Assembly: GCA_036403235.1 (NCBI GenBank)
Contig: DASWRI010000076.1
Span: forward strand, 101,594-165,593
Length of the DNA: 64,000 nucleotides
Direction of reading: 5' to 3'
From: JBGTFE01 sp036403235
GTDB lineage: Bacteria > Acidobacteriota > Blastocatellia > Pyrinomonadales > Pyrinomonadaceae
Part shown: positions 57,108 through 64,000 of the stretch, piece by piece
How positions within the stretch are numbered: the stretch's first letter is position 1
How the letters are laid out: every line of letters starts with the position of its first letter
The notes under the pieces: model-generated
Told to the model about the DNA's origin: nothing
Databases searched by the model: none
The model's input: the letters and a program-made list of their open reading frames with translations, nothing else
Made by a program: the position numbers and the translations under genes

Positions 57108-59129
57108 ATGAATTTGTTTGACTTGGCCGAAAACAACATCAAAACCGAAATCGAAGCTTTGCGCGCCGAGATTAATCATCACAACGAGCTTTATTATCAA
57201 AAAGCCGCGCCGGAAATCGCCGACGTCGAATTCGACGCTTTACTTGCGCGTCTAAAACAGCTTGAAGAGGAAAATCCCGACCTAGTTACGTCCGACTCGC
57301 CGACACAGCGCGTCGGCGGCCGCGCCGAAGGTTTTAAGCCTTTCGTCCATCGCGTGCCGCTGATGTCGCTCGATAATTCCTATGATTTGGAAGATTTGAA
57401 GGCGTTTGACGAGAGAATCAGGCGTCTTGCGGACGGGCGCGAATTCGATTACGTCGCGGAATTGAAAATCGATGGTCTTTCGGTCGCGCTGCATTACGAC
57501 GGCGGCGTTCTCGCGGCGGGCGCAACGCGCGGCGACGGTTCGGTCGGCGACGACGTTTACAGCAACGTCAAAACTATTCGAACGATTCCGCTCCGCCTGA
57601 AACCGGATTACCCCGAACGAGTCGAGATTCGCGGCGAGGTTTTTCTGGCGCGCTCGGTTTTTGAAAAAATCAACGCCGAACTCGAAATGCAGGACGAGAA
57701 AATTTTCGCCAACCCGCGCAACTGCGCCGCCGGAACGCTGCGCCAGCTCGACGCGTCGATTGTCGCCTCGCGCCGGCTCGATATGTTTCCCTACGACGTC
57801 CTCAGCGGCAATCAGAAAATGTTTGCGACGCACTGGGAAATCTTCGAATGGCTCGAAGCGAAAGGCTTTAACGTCAATCCGAACCGCGCGCTTTGCCGGA
57901 ATTTTGACGAACTCGTCGAATTTATCAATTCCATGCAGGCGAAACGCGATTCGCTCGATTACGATATCGACGGCGCGGTCGTCAAAGTGAATCAAACTTA
58001 CTTGCAGCAGGAATTCGGCGCGACGACGAAAGCGCCGCGCTGGGCGATTGCATACAAATATCCGGCGATGCAGGCGACGACGCGTCTTAACGAGATTCAC
58101 GTGCAGGTCGGACGCACCGGCGCGCTGACGCCCGTCGCTTATCTCGAACCCGTACAGCTTGCCGGAACAATCGTCGCACGCGCGTCGCTGCACAACGAAG
58201 ACGAAATTAAAAGATTAAACATCAAACTCGGCGATTACGTGCTTATCGAAAAATCCGGCGAGATTATCCCGCAAATTTTGCAGGTTATCGAGACGCGCCG
58301 CGACGGGAGCGAGCGCGAATACGAGTTTCCGAAAACGTGCCCGGTCTGCGCGTCGCCCGCCGTTCGTCCCGAAGGCGAAGTTGTCACGCGCTGCTCGAAT
58401 CCGGTTTGCCCGGCCAAAGTAAAGGCGCGGATTTTATATTTCTCCGCGCGCAAGGCGATGGACATCGAAGGCCTCGGCGACGTTCTGGTCGAAAAGCTGG
58501 TCGATTTGGGAATAGTGAAAACCGTCGCCGATTTGTATGACTTAAAGCTCGAACAAATCGCCGAGCTCGACCGGATGGCCGAAAAATCGGCGACCAACCT
58601 GATAAATCAAATCGAAGCGTCAAAAACGCGCGGCCTTCAGCGACTTTTATACGGCATCGACATTCGTCACGTCGGCGAGCGCTACGCCAAAATTCTCGCC
58701 AATCATTACCGAAATATCGACAAGCTCGCCGCCGCCTCGGTCGAAGAGCTCGACGCGATTCACGAAATCGGTTTGACGGTCGCCGAGAGCGTTTTTAACT
58801 TTTTTCAGCATCCGCAAAATCTCGAAGTGATTGACAGATTAAAAGCGGCGGGCGTCAAAACGGAAATCGACGGCGATTCGACGGCAAATTTCGACGAAAA
58901 TTTTTTGGGGAAAACTTTTGTTTTAACCGGCAGGCTCGAACAATTTTCACGCGACGAAGCCGCGCGTCTCATCGAAGAGCGCGGCGGCCGCGTCTCGTCT
59001 TCGGTCAGCAAAAAAACCGATTACGTCGTCGCCGGCGAAGACGCGGGCTCGAAATTGACGAAGGCCGAATCTTTCGGCGTAAAAGTTTTAAATGAAGACG
59101 AGTTTAGAGAAATGACCGCAACGACCTGA
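57108..59129 (+). CDS. ligA: NAD-dependent DNA ligase
   Basis: Seals nicks during replication and repair using NAD. 673 residues with the NAD-contacting N-terminal Ia domain (YYQKAAPEIADVEFDAL), adenylation motif AELKIDGLSVALHY near residue 118 (Lys is the adenylated residue), the four-Cys zinc finger (CPVCASPAVRPEGEVVTRC, then CP), HhH repeats, and a terminal BRCT domain (GKTFVLTGRLEQFSRDEAARL). Length and order are normal. ATG at 57108 follows the MOSC gene by 30 bases. Confidence 0.98.
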   Translation: MNLFDLAENNIKTEIEALRAEINHHNELYYQKAAPEIADVEFDALLARLKQLEEENPDLVTSDSPTQRVGGRAEGFKPFVHRVPLMSLDNSYDLEDLKAFDERIRRLADGREFDYVAELKIDGLSVALHYDGGVLAAGATRGDGSVGDDVYSNVKTIRTIPLRLKPDYPERVEIRGEVFLARSVFEKINAELEMQDEKIFANPRNCAAGTLRQLDASIVASRRLDMFPYDVLSGNQKMFATHWEIFEWLEAKGFNVNPNRALCRNFDELVEFINSMQAKRDSLDYDIDGAVVKVNQTYLQQEFGATTKAPRWAIAYKYPAMQATTRLNEIHVQVGRTGALTPVAYLEPVQLAGTIVARASLHNEDEIKRLNIKLGDYVLIEKSGEIIPQILQVIETRRDGSEREYEFPKTCPVCASPAVRPEGEVVTRCSNPVCPAKVKARILYFSARKAMDIEGLGDVLVEKLVDLGIVKTVADLYDLKLEQIAELDRMAEKSATNLINQIEASKTRGLQRLLYGIDIRHVGERYAKILANHYRNIDKLAAASVEELDAIHEIGLTVAESVFNFFQHPQNLEVIDRLKAAGVKTEIDGDSTANFDENFLGKTFVLTGRLEQFSRDEAARLIEERGGRVSSSVSKKTDYVVAGEDAGSKLTKAESFGVKVLNEDEFREMTATT

Positions 59130-59180
59130 AATCGTTTGGCCGCGCTTTGAAAACTTTATTCAAAACTCATCACGCTTTGC

Positions 59181-59215
59181 AAAACATACGGAGAAACTTT
59201 TTCCGTATGTTTTTT
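59181..59215 (+). terminator. Terminator of ligA
   Basis: AAACATACGGA pairs with TCCGTATGTTT with loop GAAACTTTT, followed by TTTT. Confidence 0.88.
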
Positions 59216-59243
59216 ACTTTCAAATACACCTTCCGAACTATTC

Positions 59244-59455
59244 GGAACGCGTACAAAATCATTTGGAACGCGTCATAAAATCATTGGAACGCGTCATAAA
59301 AGATTTGAAACATGTTTCAAACCTTTTATGACATGCAGAAAATCTTTCGCAACGCGTCGAAACTGTTTCGCAACGCGTCGAAAATCATTTGCTGCGCGCA
59401 GAAAACATTAAATTACATGCAGAAAACTTCTCGCAACGTGCAGAAAAAACTTTTC
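59244..59455. repeat. 21-nt-period tandem array 2
   Basis: Ten consecutive units of exactly 21 bases (the last 23), beginning at 59244, 59265, 59286, 59307, 59328, 59349, 59370, 59391, 59412 and 59433. Each has an alternating purine-pyrimidine hexamer at unit positions 4-9 (ACGCGT, ACATGT, ACATGC, GCGCGC, ACGTGC), then an A-rich tract. The frame across it stays open (59312-59503), giving heptad-like peptides such as FRNASKL and FRNASKI. Confidence 0.92.
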
Positions 59456-59499
59456 AGAAGCTATCGGATAATTGTTTTCGGGCCGCGCGAGCGGCATAA

Positions 59500-59663
59500 A
59501 TGAAATTAGCCGCGTGTTTTAACGCACGGTAAAAGCAGACGAAACGTTTTTACGTCGCGCGAGCGATGATTGAATAAAATGCCGGTAAATTCAATCATCG
59601 CTTGCGCGACGCGCATTATTTGGTCGCCGCAATCCGTGCGTTAAAACACACGGCTAATTTCAT
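59500..59663. mobile_element. Large nested inverted-repeat element B
   Basis: Outer arms 59500-59529 and 59634-59663 match at 29 of 30 positions (ATGAAATTAGCCGCGTGTTT... ). Inner arms 59554-59575 and 59589-59610 match at 21 of 22 with a 13-base loop (AAAATGCCGGTAA). It shares the GCGAGCGA, ATAAAA, GGTAA and ATTCAATC modules with element A. No coding capacity. It and array 2 together fill the 588-base gap between ligA and murJ; the rest (59664-59717) shows nothing. Confidence 0.85.
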
Positions 59664-59717
59664 AAAATCGCTACGCGATTAAATGTACTACTTTCAAACT
59701 GTTTTTTTTATATTGAC

Positions 59718-61445
59718 CTAACCGCGTTTCAGCTTTCTCGCAAAAGCGTTGTAAAGCTTGTCGATTTCGTTGACCTTCAGGATTTTCGCCAGCGCGACGA
59801 AGACGATTCCACCGAGCGCAATCGGCGCGAAACATTCGATTGATTTATAAAAAAAACCGTTTCCGCCGAATTGTCTGTGCAGAAAATAATAGCTGAAATA
59901 ACAGACGACGGACATGACGGCCGAAGCGACGGCGATGCGCGCGAACGCCGAAAAAATCTCCCGGCCGTTTAAGCGTTTGATTCGTTTTCGCATCATTAAG
60001 GCGAGCGCGAAAAAATTGACGAGCGCGACCGATGAAGTCGCCAGCGAGACGCCGACGTGACCGTAACCGTATGGAGAAAGCCAGTTGCGGAACAGAAAGC
60101 TCGCAATCGCATTGACGACAATCGAGCCGAGGGCGATAATCATCGGCGTTTTGGCGTCGTCGAGCGCATAAAACGCGGGCGAAAGAATTTTAATGGCGGC
60201 GTAGCCCGTCAAGCCGATTGAATAACCCGCCAGCGCATAAGCCGTCATCGACGTGTCGGCGGCGTCAAACTTTCCGCGCTCGTAAATCAAACGAATAATC
60301 GGCTCGCCCAGAACAATCAGACCGCACGCCGACGGCAAAGTCATCAGAAAAACCAGATTGAGCGACGAGGAAAGCGTGTCGCGAAAATCTTTTATTTTCC
60401 CCTCGCTCGCCATTCTCGATAAAACCGGAATCGAAGCCGTGCCGACGGCGACGCCGAAAACGCCAATCGGAAACTGCATCAGGCGAAACGCGTAACTGAG
60501 CCAGCTGCGCCCGCCGTCGATGCCGGAGACGACCGCCAGATTGACGAGAACGTTTATCTGAACGGCGGAAGTTCCGAGAATCGCCGGAGCCATCAAACGC
60601 ATTACCCGCCGAACGCCTTCGTCTTTGAAACTTAATATGGGCGAAAAACGAAAACCGACTTTGTAAAGCGACGGAATCTGCATCAAAAACTGCGCCGCGC
60701 CGCCGATTAAAGTTCCGATTGCCATTCCGATAATCGCCCATTGCGCCGCCGCGCCCGGCACCGTCGATTTATCGGTCGAAGAAAGCCAGCCGCCGCCCGA
60801 AAGCCAGTAGGCGAACGCGAGGCCGAGAATGAGCGAGACGATGTTAAAAACCGTCGACGCCGACGCCGGAACGCCGAAAACGCCTTTCGTATTCAAAACG
60901 CCCATCGCCACCGCCGCCAGCGCGACGAGCAGGATAAACGGAAACATTATCTGCGTCATCGTCACCGTCAGCGCCGCTTTTTCGGGCGAAAAACCCGAAG
61001 CGACAATCGAAATCAGATAAGGCGTGAGCAAAACGCCGATGAGAACGAGGACGCTCAAAACGACCGCCAGCGCGTTGAGCACGAGACTTGCCAGCCGCCA
61101 CGCTTCCTGTTCGCCTTTTTTTATCTGGTAATCGGTGAAAACTTTGACGAACGCCGCCGACAGAGCGCCTTCGGCGAAAAGGTCGCGCAAAACGTTCGGA
61201 ATCGTAAACGCCGCCTGATACGCGTCGTAAAGAAATCCCGCGCCGAAATAGCGGGCGAAAACCATCTCGCGCGCAAGGCCTAAAACACGCGAAAACATGA
61301 CGGCAATCGAGACGATTCCGGCGCTTTTGGCAACGCTCGTCTGTTTCGTCCGCGGTTTTGCCGCCTCGAATTGTTTTTCGACGGAAGGTTCGGTTAATTC
61401 TTCGGGTTCTTCTTCGATTGGCTGCGTTTTTTCGATTTCGCTCAT
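59718..61445 (-). CDS. murJ: Lipid II flippase MurJ
   Basis: 575 residues, 14 predicted membrane segments, MVF/MurJ family. The N-terminal cytoplasmic tail is charged (QPIEEEPEELTEPSVEKQF); then VARYFGAG/DAYQAAFTIPNVLRDLFAEGALSAAFVKVF, the diagnostic start of MurJ, and YERGKFDAADTSMTAYALAG near residue 385 with the conserved Arg-Gly-Asp region. It moves undecaprenyl-PP-MurNAc-GlcNAc-pentapeptide (lipid II) across the membrane for peptidoglycan synthesis. The long acidic tail is unusual but is written in ordinary codons. Confidence 0.95.
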   Translation of the reverse strand: MSEIEKTQPIEEEPEELTEPSVEKQFEAAKPRTKQTSVAKSAGIVSIAVMFSRVLGLAREMVFARYFGAGFLYDAYQAAFTIPNVLRDLFAEGALSAAFVKVFTDYQIKKGEQEAWRLASLVLNALAVVLSVLVLIGVLLTPYLISIVASGFSPEKAALTVTMTQIMFPFILLVALAAVAMGVLNTKGVFGVPASASTVFNIVSLILGLAFAYWLSGGGWLSSTDKSTVPGAAAQWAIIGMAIGTLIGGAAQFLMQIPSLYKVGFRFSPILSFKDEGVRRVMRLMAPAILGTSAVQINVLVNLAVVSGIDGGRSWLSYAFRLMQFPIGVFGVAVGTASIPVLSRMASEGKIKDFRDTLSSSLNLVFLMTLPSACGLIVLGEPIIRLIYERGKFDAADTSMTAYALAGYSIGLTGYAAIKILSPAFYALDDAKTPMIIALGSIVVNAIASFLFRNWLSPYGYGHVGVSLATSSVALVNFFALALMMRKRIKRLNGREIFSAFARIAVASAVMSVVCYFSYYFLHRQFGGNGFFYKSIECFAPIALGGIVFVALAKILKVNEIDKLYNAFARKLKRG

Positions 61446-61559
61446 TTTGTTTTTCGCAAAGCAAGAATTATCCGATTCTTTTTCGTAAAGCGCAAAGCAA
61501 AAAAGAAAGGAAGCAAGAAAAATCCCGCTTCCTTTTGAAATTTTAATTCGAAAAAATTA

Positions 61560-62957
61560 TTATTCGCTGATTCGCTGGCGCGTATCCGGATAGGTGATGC
61601 GCGTGTTCGCCATCCGCACGTCAAGCGAAATGGGCTTGTAATTTAGCGGAACCGGGCCGCCGAGCTGCGATTGGATTAAAGAGACGAGCGAATTCTGGAA
61701 CGTGCGAAAACGCGGAACGCTGCCGCGCTGGTTAAAGATAACGAACAGAACTTTTCCGTTGCGCGTGTTCATTTCGCCGGCCAGCGCGCTCGCGCCGCCG
61801 TCGGTGTTGCCGAGCGTGCCGGTTTTGCCGACGACGCTGCCGCGCGCAAAATCCGTGTCGAAACGATTTTCGAGCGTGCCCTGATCCATTCCGGCGACCG
61901 GCATAATGTCGGCGAAAGTCATTTTATTTTTCGCCAAATCTTTCTGCAAAGCGCGTAGAACTTTCATCATCGCCCGCGGCGTGACGCGATTGATGCCGAG
62001 GCCGCTCGAAGTCGCGAGAAAAAGCTCGGCGGGCGAAATCCCGGCGTTTAATTGTGCGAAACGTGCGACAGCGTAAGGCCCGCCGACCATATCGCCGAGA
62101 CGCTCGGCCAGATAATTGTTCGAGTAGCAAAGCGTGGCTTTGACGATTTCGCGCATCGGCGTCGATTCGTGCGAAAAGAGAAGCTTGGCGTTGGTCGGAA
62201 TCGATTGAACGTAAACGCCGCCCGTAAACGAAACGCTCGGAGTTATCGTCACCTGACCGATTTTGCCCGAATTAACCAGATAACTCTGCCATGCTTTGGC
62301 AGCGGCGGCGCTTCGTTTTGAAGCGTCCATCGAAACTTGCAGCGTCGTGACCGCCTTTTGCGCGCTGCCGCTGTAATTCATCACAAAATTGTCCGTCACG
62401 ATTAAATCGCCCGTGATGCTGCGGATTCCCTGGCGGTTTAATTCGTTGGCGAGCGCGACGCCGTGTTCGAGATTAAAGACCGGGTCGCGGCCGGAAACAT
62501 ACAAATTTCCGTAAAGCGTTCCGCTCGCGCGGTCGATTTGCCCGTCCGTCCAGACGCTCGTCGGAAAACGATAATCGGGCCCGAAAGTTTTAAGGACGGC
62601 GTAAGCGGTCGCGATTTTTACGTTTGAAGCCGGATTAAGCGGCAAATCCGAATTGCTGTCAAGGACGATATTGCCTTCCTGACTTTCGACCAGAATTCCC
62701 GTAATGCCCGGAATAGCAACGTCCATTAAGGCGGGAATCGATGTTTTTCGCGCGACGAGCGCCGTGCTGCTTCCGGTTTTGGTGACGAGCGGCGTCGCCG
62801 CCGGAGTCGGCTTCGTATTGTTCGGCTGAGCAATCGGAATATCCTGAAAAAGAGGCTTTGTTTTTGTAGTTTGCGCTAAAATTGTCGGGTTTGAGCTGAT
62901 GATTACTGCAAAAGCGGCAATCAGCCAAAAGGCTTTATTTTTTATAAAACTATTCAT
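61560..62957 (-). CDS. dacB: D-alanyl-D-alanine carboxypeptidase/endopeptidase (PBP4 type)
   Basis: 465 residues with a signal peptide (AFWLIAAFAVIISSNPTILAQ), peptidase family S13. Active-site triad: S111-x-x-K114 (ASNVKIATAYA), S279-N280-N281 (YSNNYLAE) and K378-T-G (GKTGTLGNT). The insert between motifs 1 and 2 is the typical PBP4 one. It trims peptidoglycan cross-links in the periplasm. It lies downstream of a clear extended -10 promoter and a 5' hairpin. Confidence 0.95.
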   Translation of the reverse strand: MNSFIKNKAFWLIAAFAVIISSNPTILAQTTKTKPLFQDIPIAQPNNTKPTPAATPLVTKTGSSTALVARKTSIPALMDVAIPGITGILVESQEGNIVLDSNSDLPLNPASNVKIATAYAVLKTFGPDYRFPTSVWTDGQIDRASGTLYGNLYVSGRDPVFNLEHGVALANELNRQGIRSITGDLIVTDNFVMNYSGSAQKAVTTLQVSMDASKRSAAAAKAWQSYLVNSGKIGQVTITPSVSFTGGVYVQSIPTNAKLLFSHESTPMREIVKATLCYSNNYLAERLGDMVGGPYAVARFAQLNAGISPAELFLATSSGLGINRVTPRAMMKVLRALQKDLAKNKMTFADIMPVAGMDQGTLENRFDTDFARGSVVGKTGTLGNTDGGASALAGEMNTRNGKVLFVIFNQRGSVPRFRTFQNSLVSLIQSQLGGPVPLNYKPISLDVRMANTRITYPDTRQRISE

Positions 62958-62981
62958 ATTTTTTCTTTTGTCTGATGTCGG

Positions 62982-63019
62982 GGCAGGTTTCCTTTAACGT
63001 CCTTAAAAGGAAATCTGCC
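62982..63019 (-). promoter_or_regulatory. Hairpin at the 5' end of the dacB transcript
   Basis: GGCAGGTTTCCTTT (62982-62995) pairs with AAAGGAAATCTGCC (63006-63019), 13 of 14 matches, right where transcription should start. It may stabilise the mRNA or regulate it. The remainder of the 431-base gap (63040-63340) is AT-rich and shows no gene. Confidence 0.7.
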
Positions 63020-63022
63020 TCT

Positions 63023-63031
63023 ATTATATCA
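63023..63031 (-). promoter_or_regulatory. Extended -10 promoter of dacB
   Basis: Minus-strand TGATATAAT, i.e. an extended TGnTATAAT box. The -35 region (TTGGAA-like) is only weak. Confidence 0.65.
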
Positions 63032-63346
63032 CATCGACCACACGGTTTTCCAAACTTAAAGAGCTTTCAGAATACCGAACGAATCTGTGATGAATTTTGT
63101 TCTAATTTAGATGCAGACATTTGAATCGTTTATGGAAGCAATTCTATTTTCTTATACATTAATTTTTTACAAAAGAAAAGATTTTTTTTGAAAAAGGTGA
63201 AAAAACTTTCAAAGATTAATATTAAAATTGCCGGGAAGGAAAAAATAAACGCAGGTAAAAGCTGATATTTTTTTACTGTTTCTTAATCCGTACTTAATCT
63301 GCGTCAATATGCAGCTAATTTTCTTTTTGTGCAACCGGCGAAAATA

Positions 63347-63376
63347 TTGACAATCGCGCCGGATAATTCTTAAAAT
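63347..63376 (+). promoter_or_regulatory. Sigma70-type promoter of the glycosylase gene
   Basis: TTGACA (63347-63352), 18-base spacer, TAAAAT (63371-63376). It leaves only about six bases of leader before the GTG at 63389, so a nearly leaderless mRNA is possible. Confidence 0.65.
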
Positions 63377-63388
63377 CAGGCATCACTT

Positions 63389-64000
63389 GTGAAGAAAGAA
63401 CACCAACCCGTAACGATTGCAAAAATAAAAGCGGCGCACGCCGAACGCCGAGAAGAAATCCGGGAAAAAATGGCGGAATTCGAGGCCGTCTGGCGCGTCG
63501 GGACGGACGGACGGCTTTGGGAAGAAATGGTTTTTTGTTTTTTTACCGGCGGCTGCTCGGCGCGCATGGGATTGCGCTCGGTCGAGGCCGTCCGGCCGAT
63601 TCTGCTGACGGGCAATCACGCCGAGCTGGCGAACGCTCTGGCCGGGCGGCATCGCTACCCGAACGCGCGCGCCGGATACATCGTCGCTTCGCGCGAATTT
63701 TTGCAGGAACATTGCGGCCTACGCTTGCGTAAAAAGCTTTCGAGCTTTGAAAATCCGCTCGAACTGCGCGATTGGCTGGTCAGGGAAAAAGGCATCAAAG
63801 GCCTCGGCTACAAGGAAGCAAGTCATTTTCTGCGAAACATCGGTTTGAAAGGTTATGCCATTTTAGACAAGCATATTTTGCGAAGTCTCGCCGAATTAAA
63901 AATAATTGACGACCCAAAGCCACCAAATACGCGGTCGAGGTATCTAACGATTGAAGAAAAGCTAAAAAAGTTGTCAAGCCGTTTGGAGATAGATTTCGAT
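63389..64000 (+). CDS. Ogg2-type 8-oxoguanine DNA glycosylase/lyase (3' truncated)
   Basis: The frame opens at GTG 63389 and is still open at the window end, giving at least 204 residues. EMVFCFFTGGCSARMGLRSV near residue 47, the catalytic HhH-GPD-like GIKGLGYKEASHFLRNIGLK (Lys in YKEASHFLRN) and AILDKHILRSL (catalytic Asp) match the Ogg2 family. Product removes 8-oxoG from DNA and cleaves the abasic site. The last part is missing, but Ogg2 proteins are about 205-220 residues so little should be lost. Confidence 0.9.
   Translation, partial: MKKEHQPVTIAKIKAAHAERREEIREKMAEFEAVWRVGTDGRLWEEMVFCFFTGGCSARMGLRSVEAVRPILLTGNHAELANALAGRHRYPNARAGYIVASREFLQEHCGLRLRKKLSSFENPLELRDWLVREKGIKGLGYKEASHFLRNIGLKGYAILDKHILRSLAELKIIDDPKPPNTRSRYLTIEEKLKKLSSRLEIDFD

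Noticed and set aside
59312..59503. 63-codon frame with heptad-like FRNASK repeats
   Set aside because: It exists only because the 21-nt repeat length is a multiple of three; there is no ribosome site and the peptide follows the DNA repeat, so I read it as non-coding.
1..64000. tRNA or rRNA genes
   Set aside because: The gaps I read contain no cloverleaf with the conserved TTCRA loop and no rRNA-like sequence; tRNAscan/Infernal would be needed to exclude them fully.

Overview
The window reads as chromosomal DNA of an Acidobacteriota bacterium, most likely class Blastocatellia (Pyrinomonadaceae-like). The main evidence is a tandem pair of secreted proteins of the 'VWFA-related Acidobacterial domain' type, a moderate-GC coding style on both strands, and many intergenic palindromes built from 7-nt 'words'. 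I see no rRNA, tRNA, CRISPR array, phage or integrase gene. The content is mostly housekeeping and cell-envelope genes with an unusual load of small repeats.

Layout. 1-15.6 kb: the end of a membrane metallophosphoesterase, thymidine kinase, a Nudix/membrane/GNAT trio, uvrC, a Sua5-type tRNA modification enzyme, an ArnT-like glycosyltransferase divergent from a Gfo/Idh/MocA oxidoreductase, a beta-lactamase-like hydrolase, two VWFA paralogues and glgC. 15.7-21.7 kb: a vitamin B12 uptake locus (lipoprotein BtuF, permease BtuC, ATPase BtuD, TonB-dependent receptor) with two cobalamin riboswitches, one before btuF and one before the receptor. 21.7-26.9 kb: a deletion-derived pseudogene, a small secreted protein, gatB, two paralogous secreted proteins and a short-chain dehydrogenase. 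26.9-35.8 kb (minus strand): a Pil-Chp-like chemosensory operon ordered TPR/Zn-ribbon/REC regulator, CheW, two MCPs with no periplasmic domain, hybrid CheA-REC. 36-42.4 kb: a thioredoxin-reductase-like flavoprotein without CxxC, a phosphatase, and a translation cluster (rpmE, DUF421, DUF1385, prfA). 42.5-50.4 kb: DinB-like protein, glycosyltransferase, VOC, DAO-type oxidoreductase, histone-deacetylase-family amidohydrolase, zinc-ribbon protein, PaaG-like crotonase, MFS transporter. 50.4-53.9 kb (minus): a DNA-adenine-methylase-like protein lacking its catalytic motif, an HD-GYP protein and a DUF4388-DnaJ-TPR protein. 54-64 kb: a nuclease-fold candidate, GNAT, Rieske oxygenase, MOSC, ligA, murJ, a PBP4-type dacB and the 5' part of an Ogg2-type DNA glycosylase.

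The most unusual layer is repetitive DNA. About two dozen short palindromes sit between genes; their arms are tandem 7-nt words that differ from site to site. Several run into coding sequence and supply N-termini, C-termini or linkers. Two of them share a conserved central core, which points to spread of an element rather than chance. Two 21-nt-period arrays (10.06-10.25 kb and 59.24-59.46 kb), two large multi-armed inverted-repeat elements (47.3 and 59.5 kb) and one REPIN-like double hairpin inside the MFS gene complete the picture. Starts were moved downstream in several genes where the longest frame begins inside one of these repeats. All family assignments are from reading motifs by eye; no database search was run.
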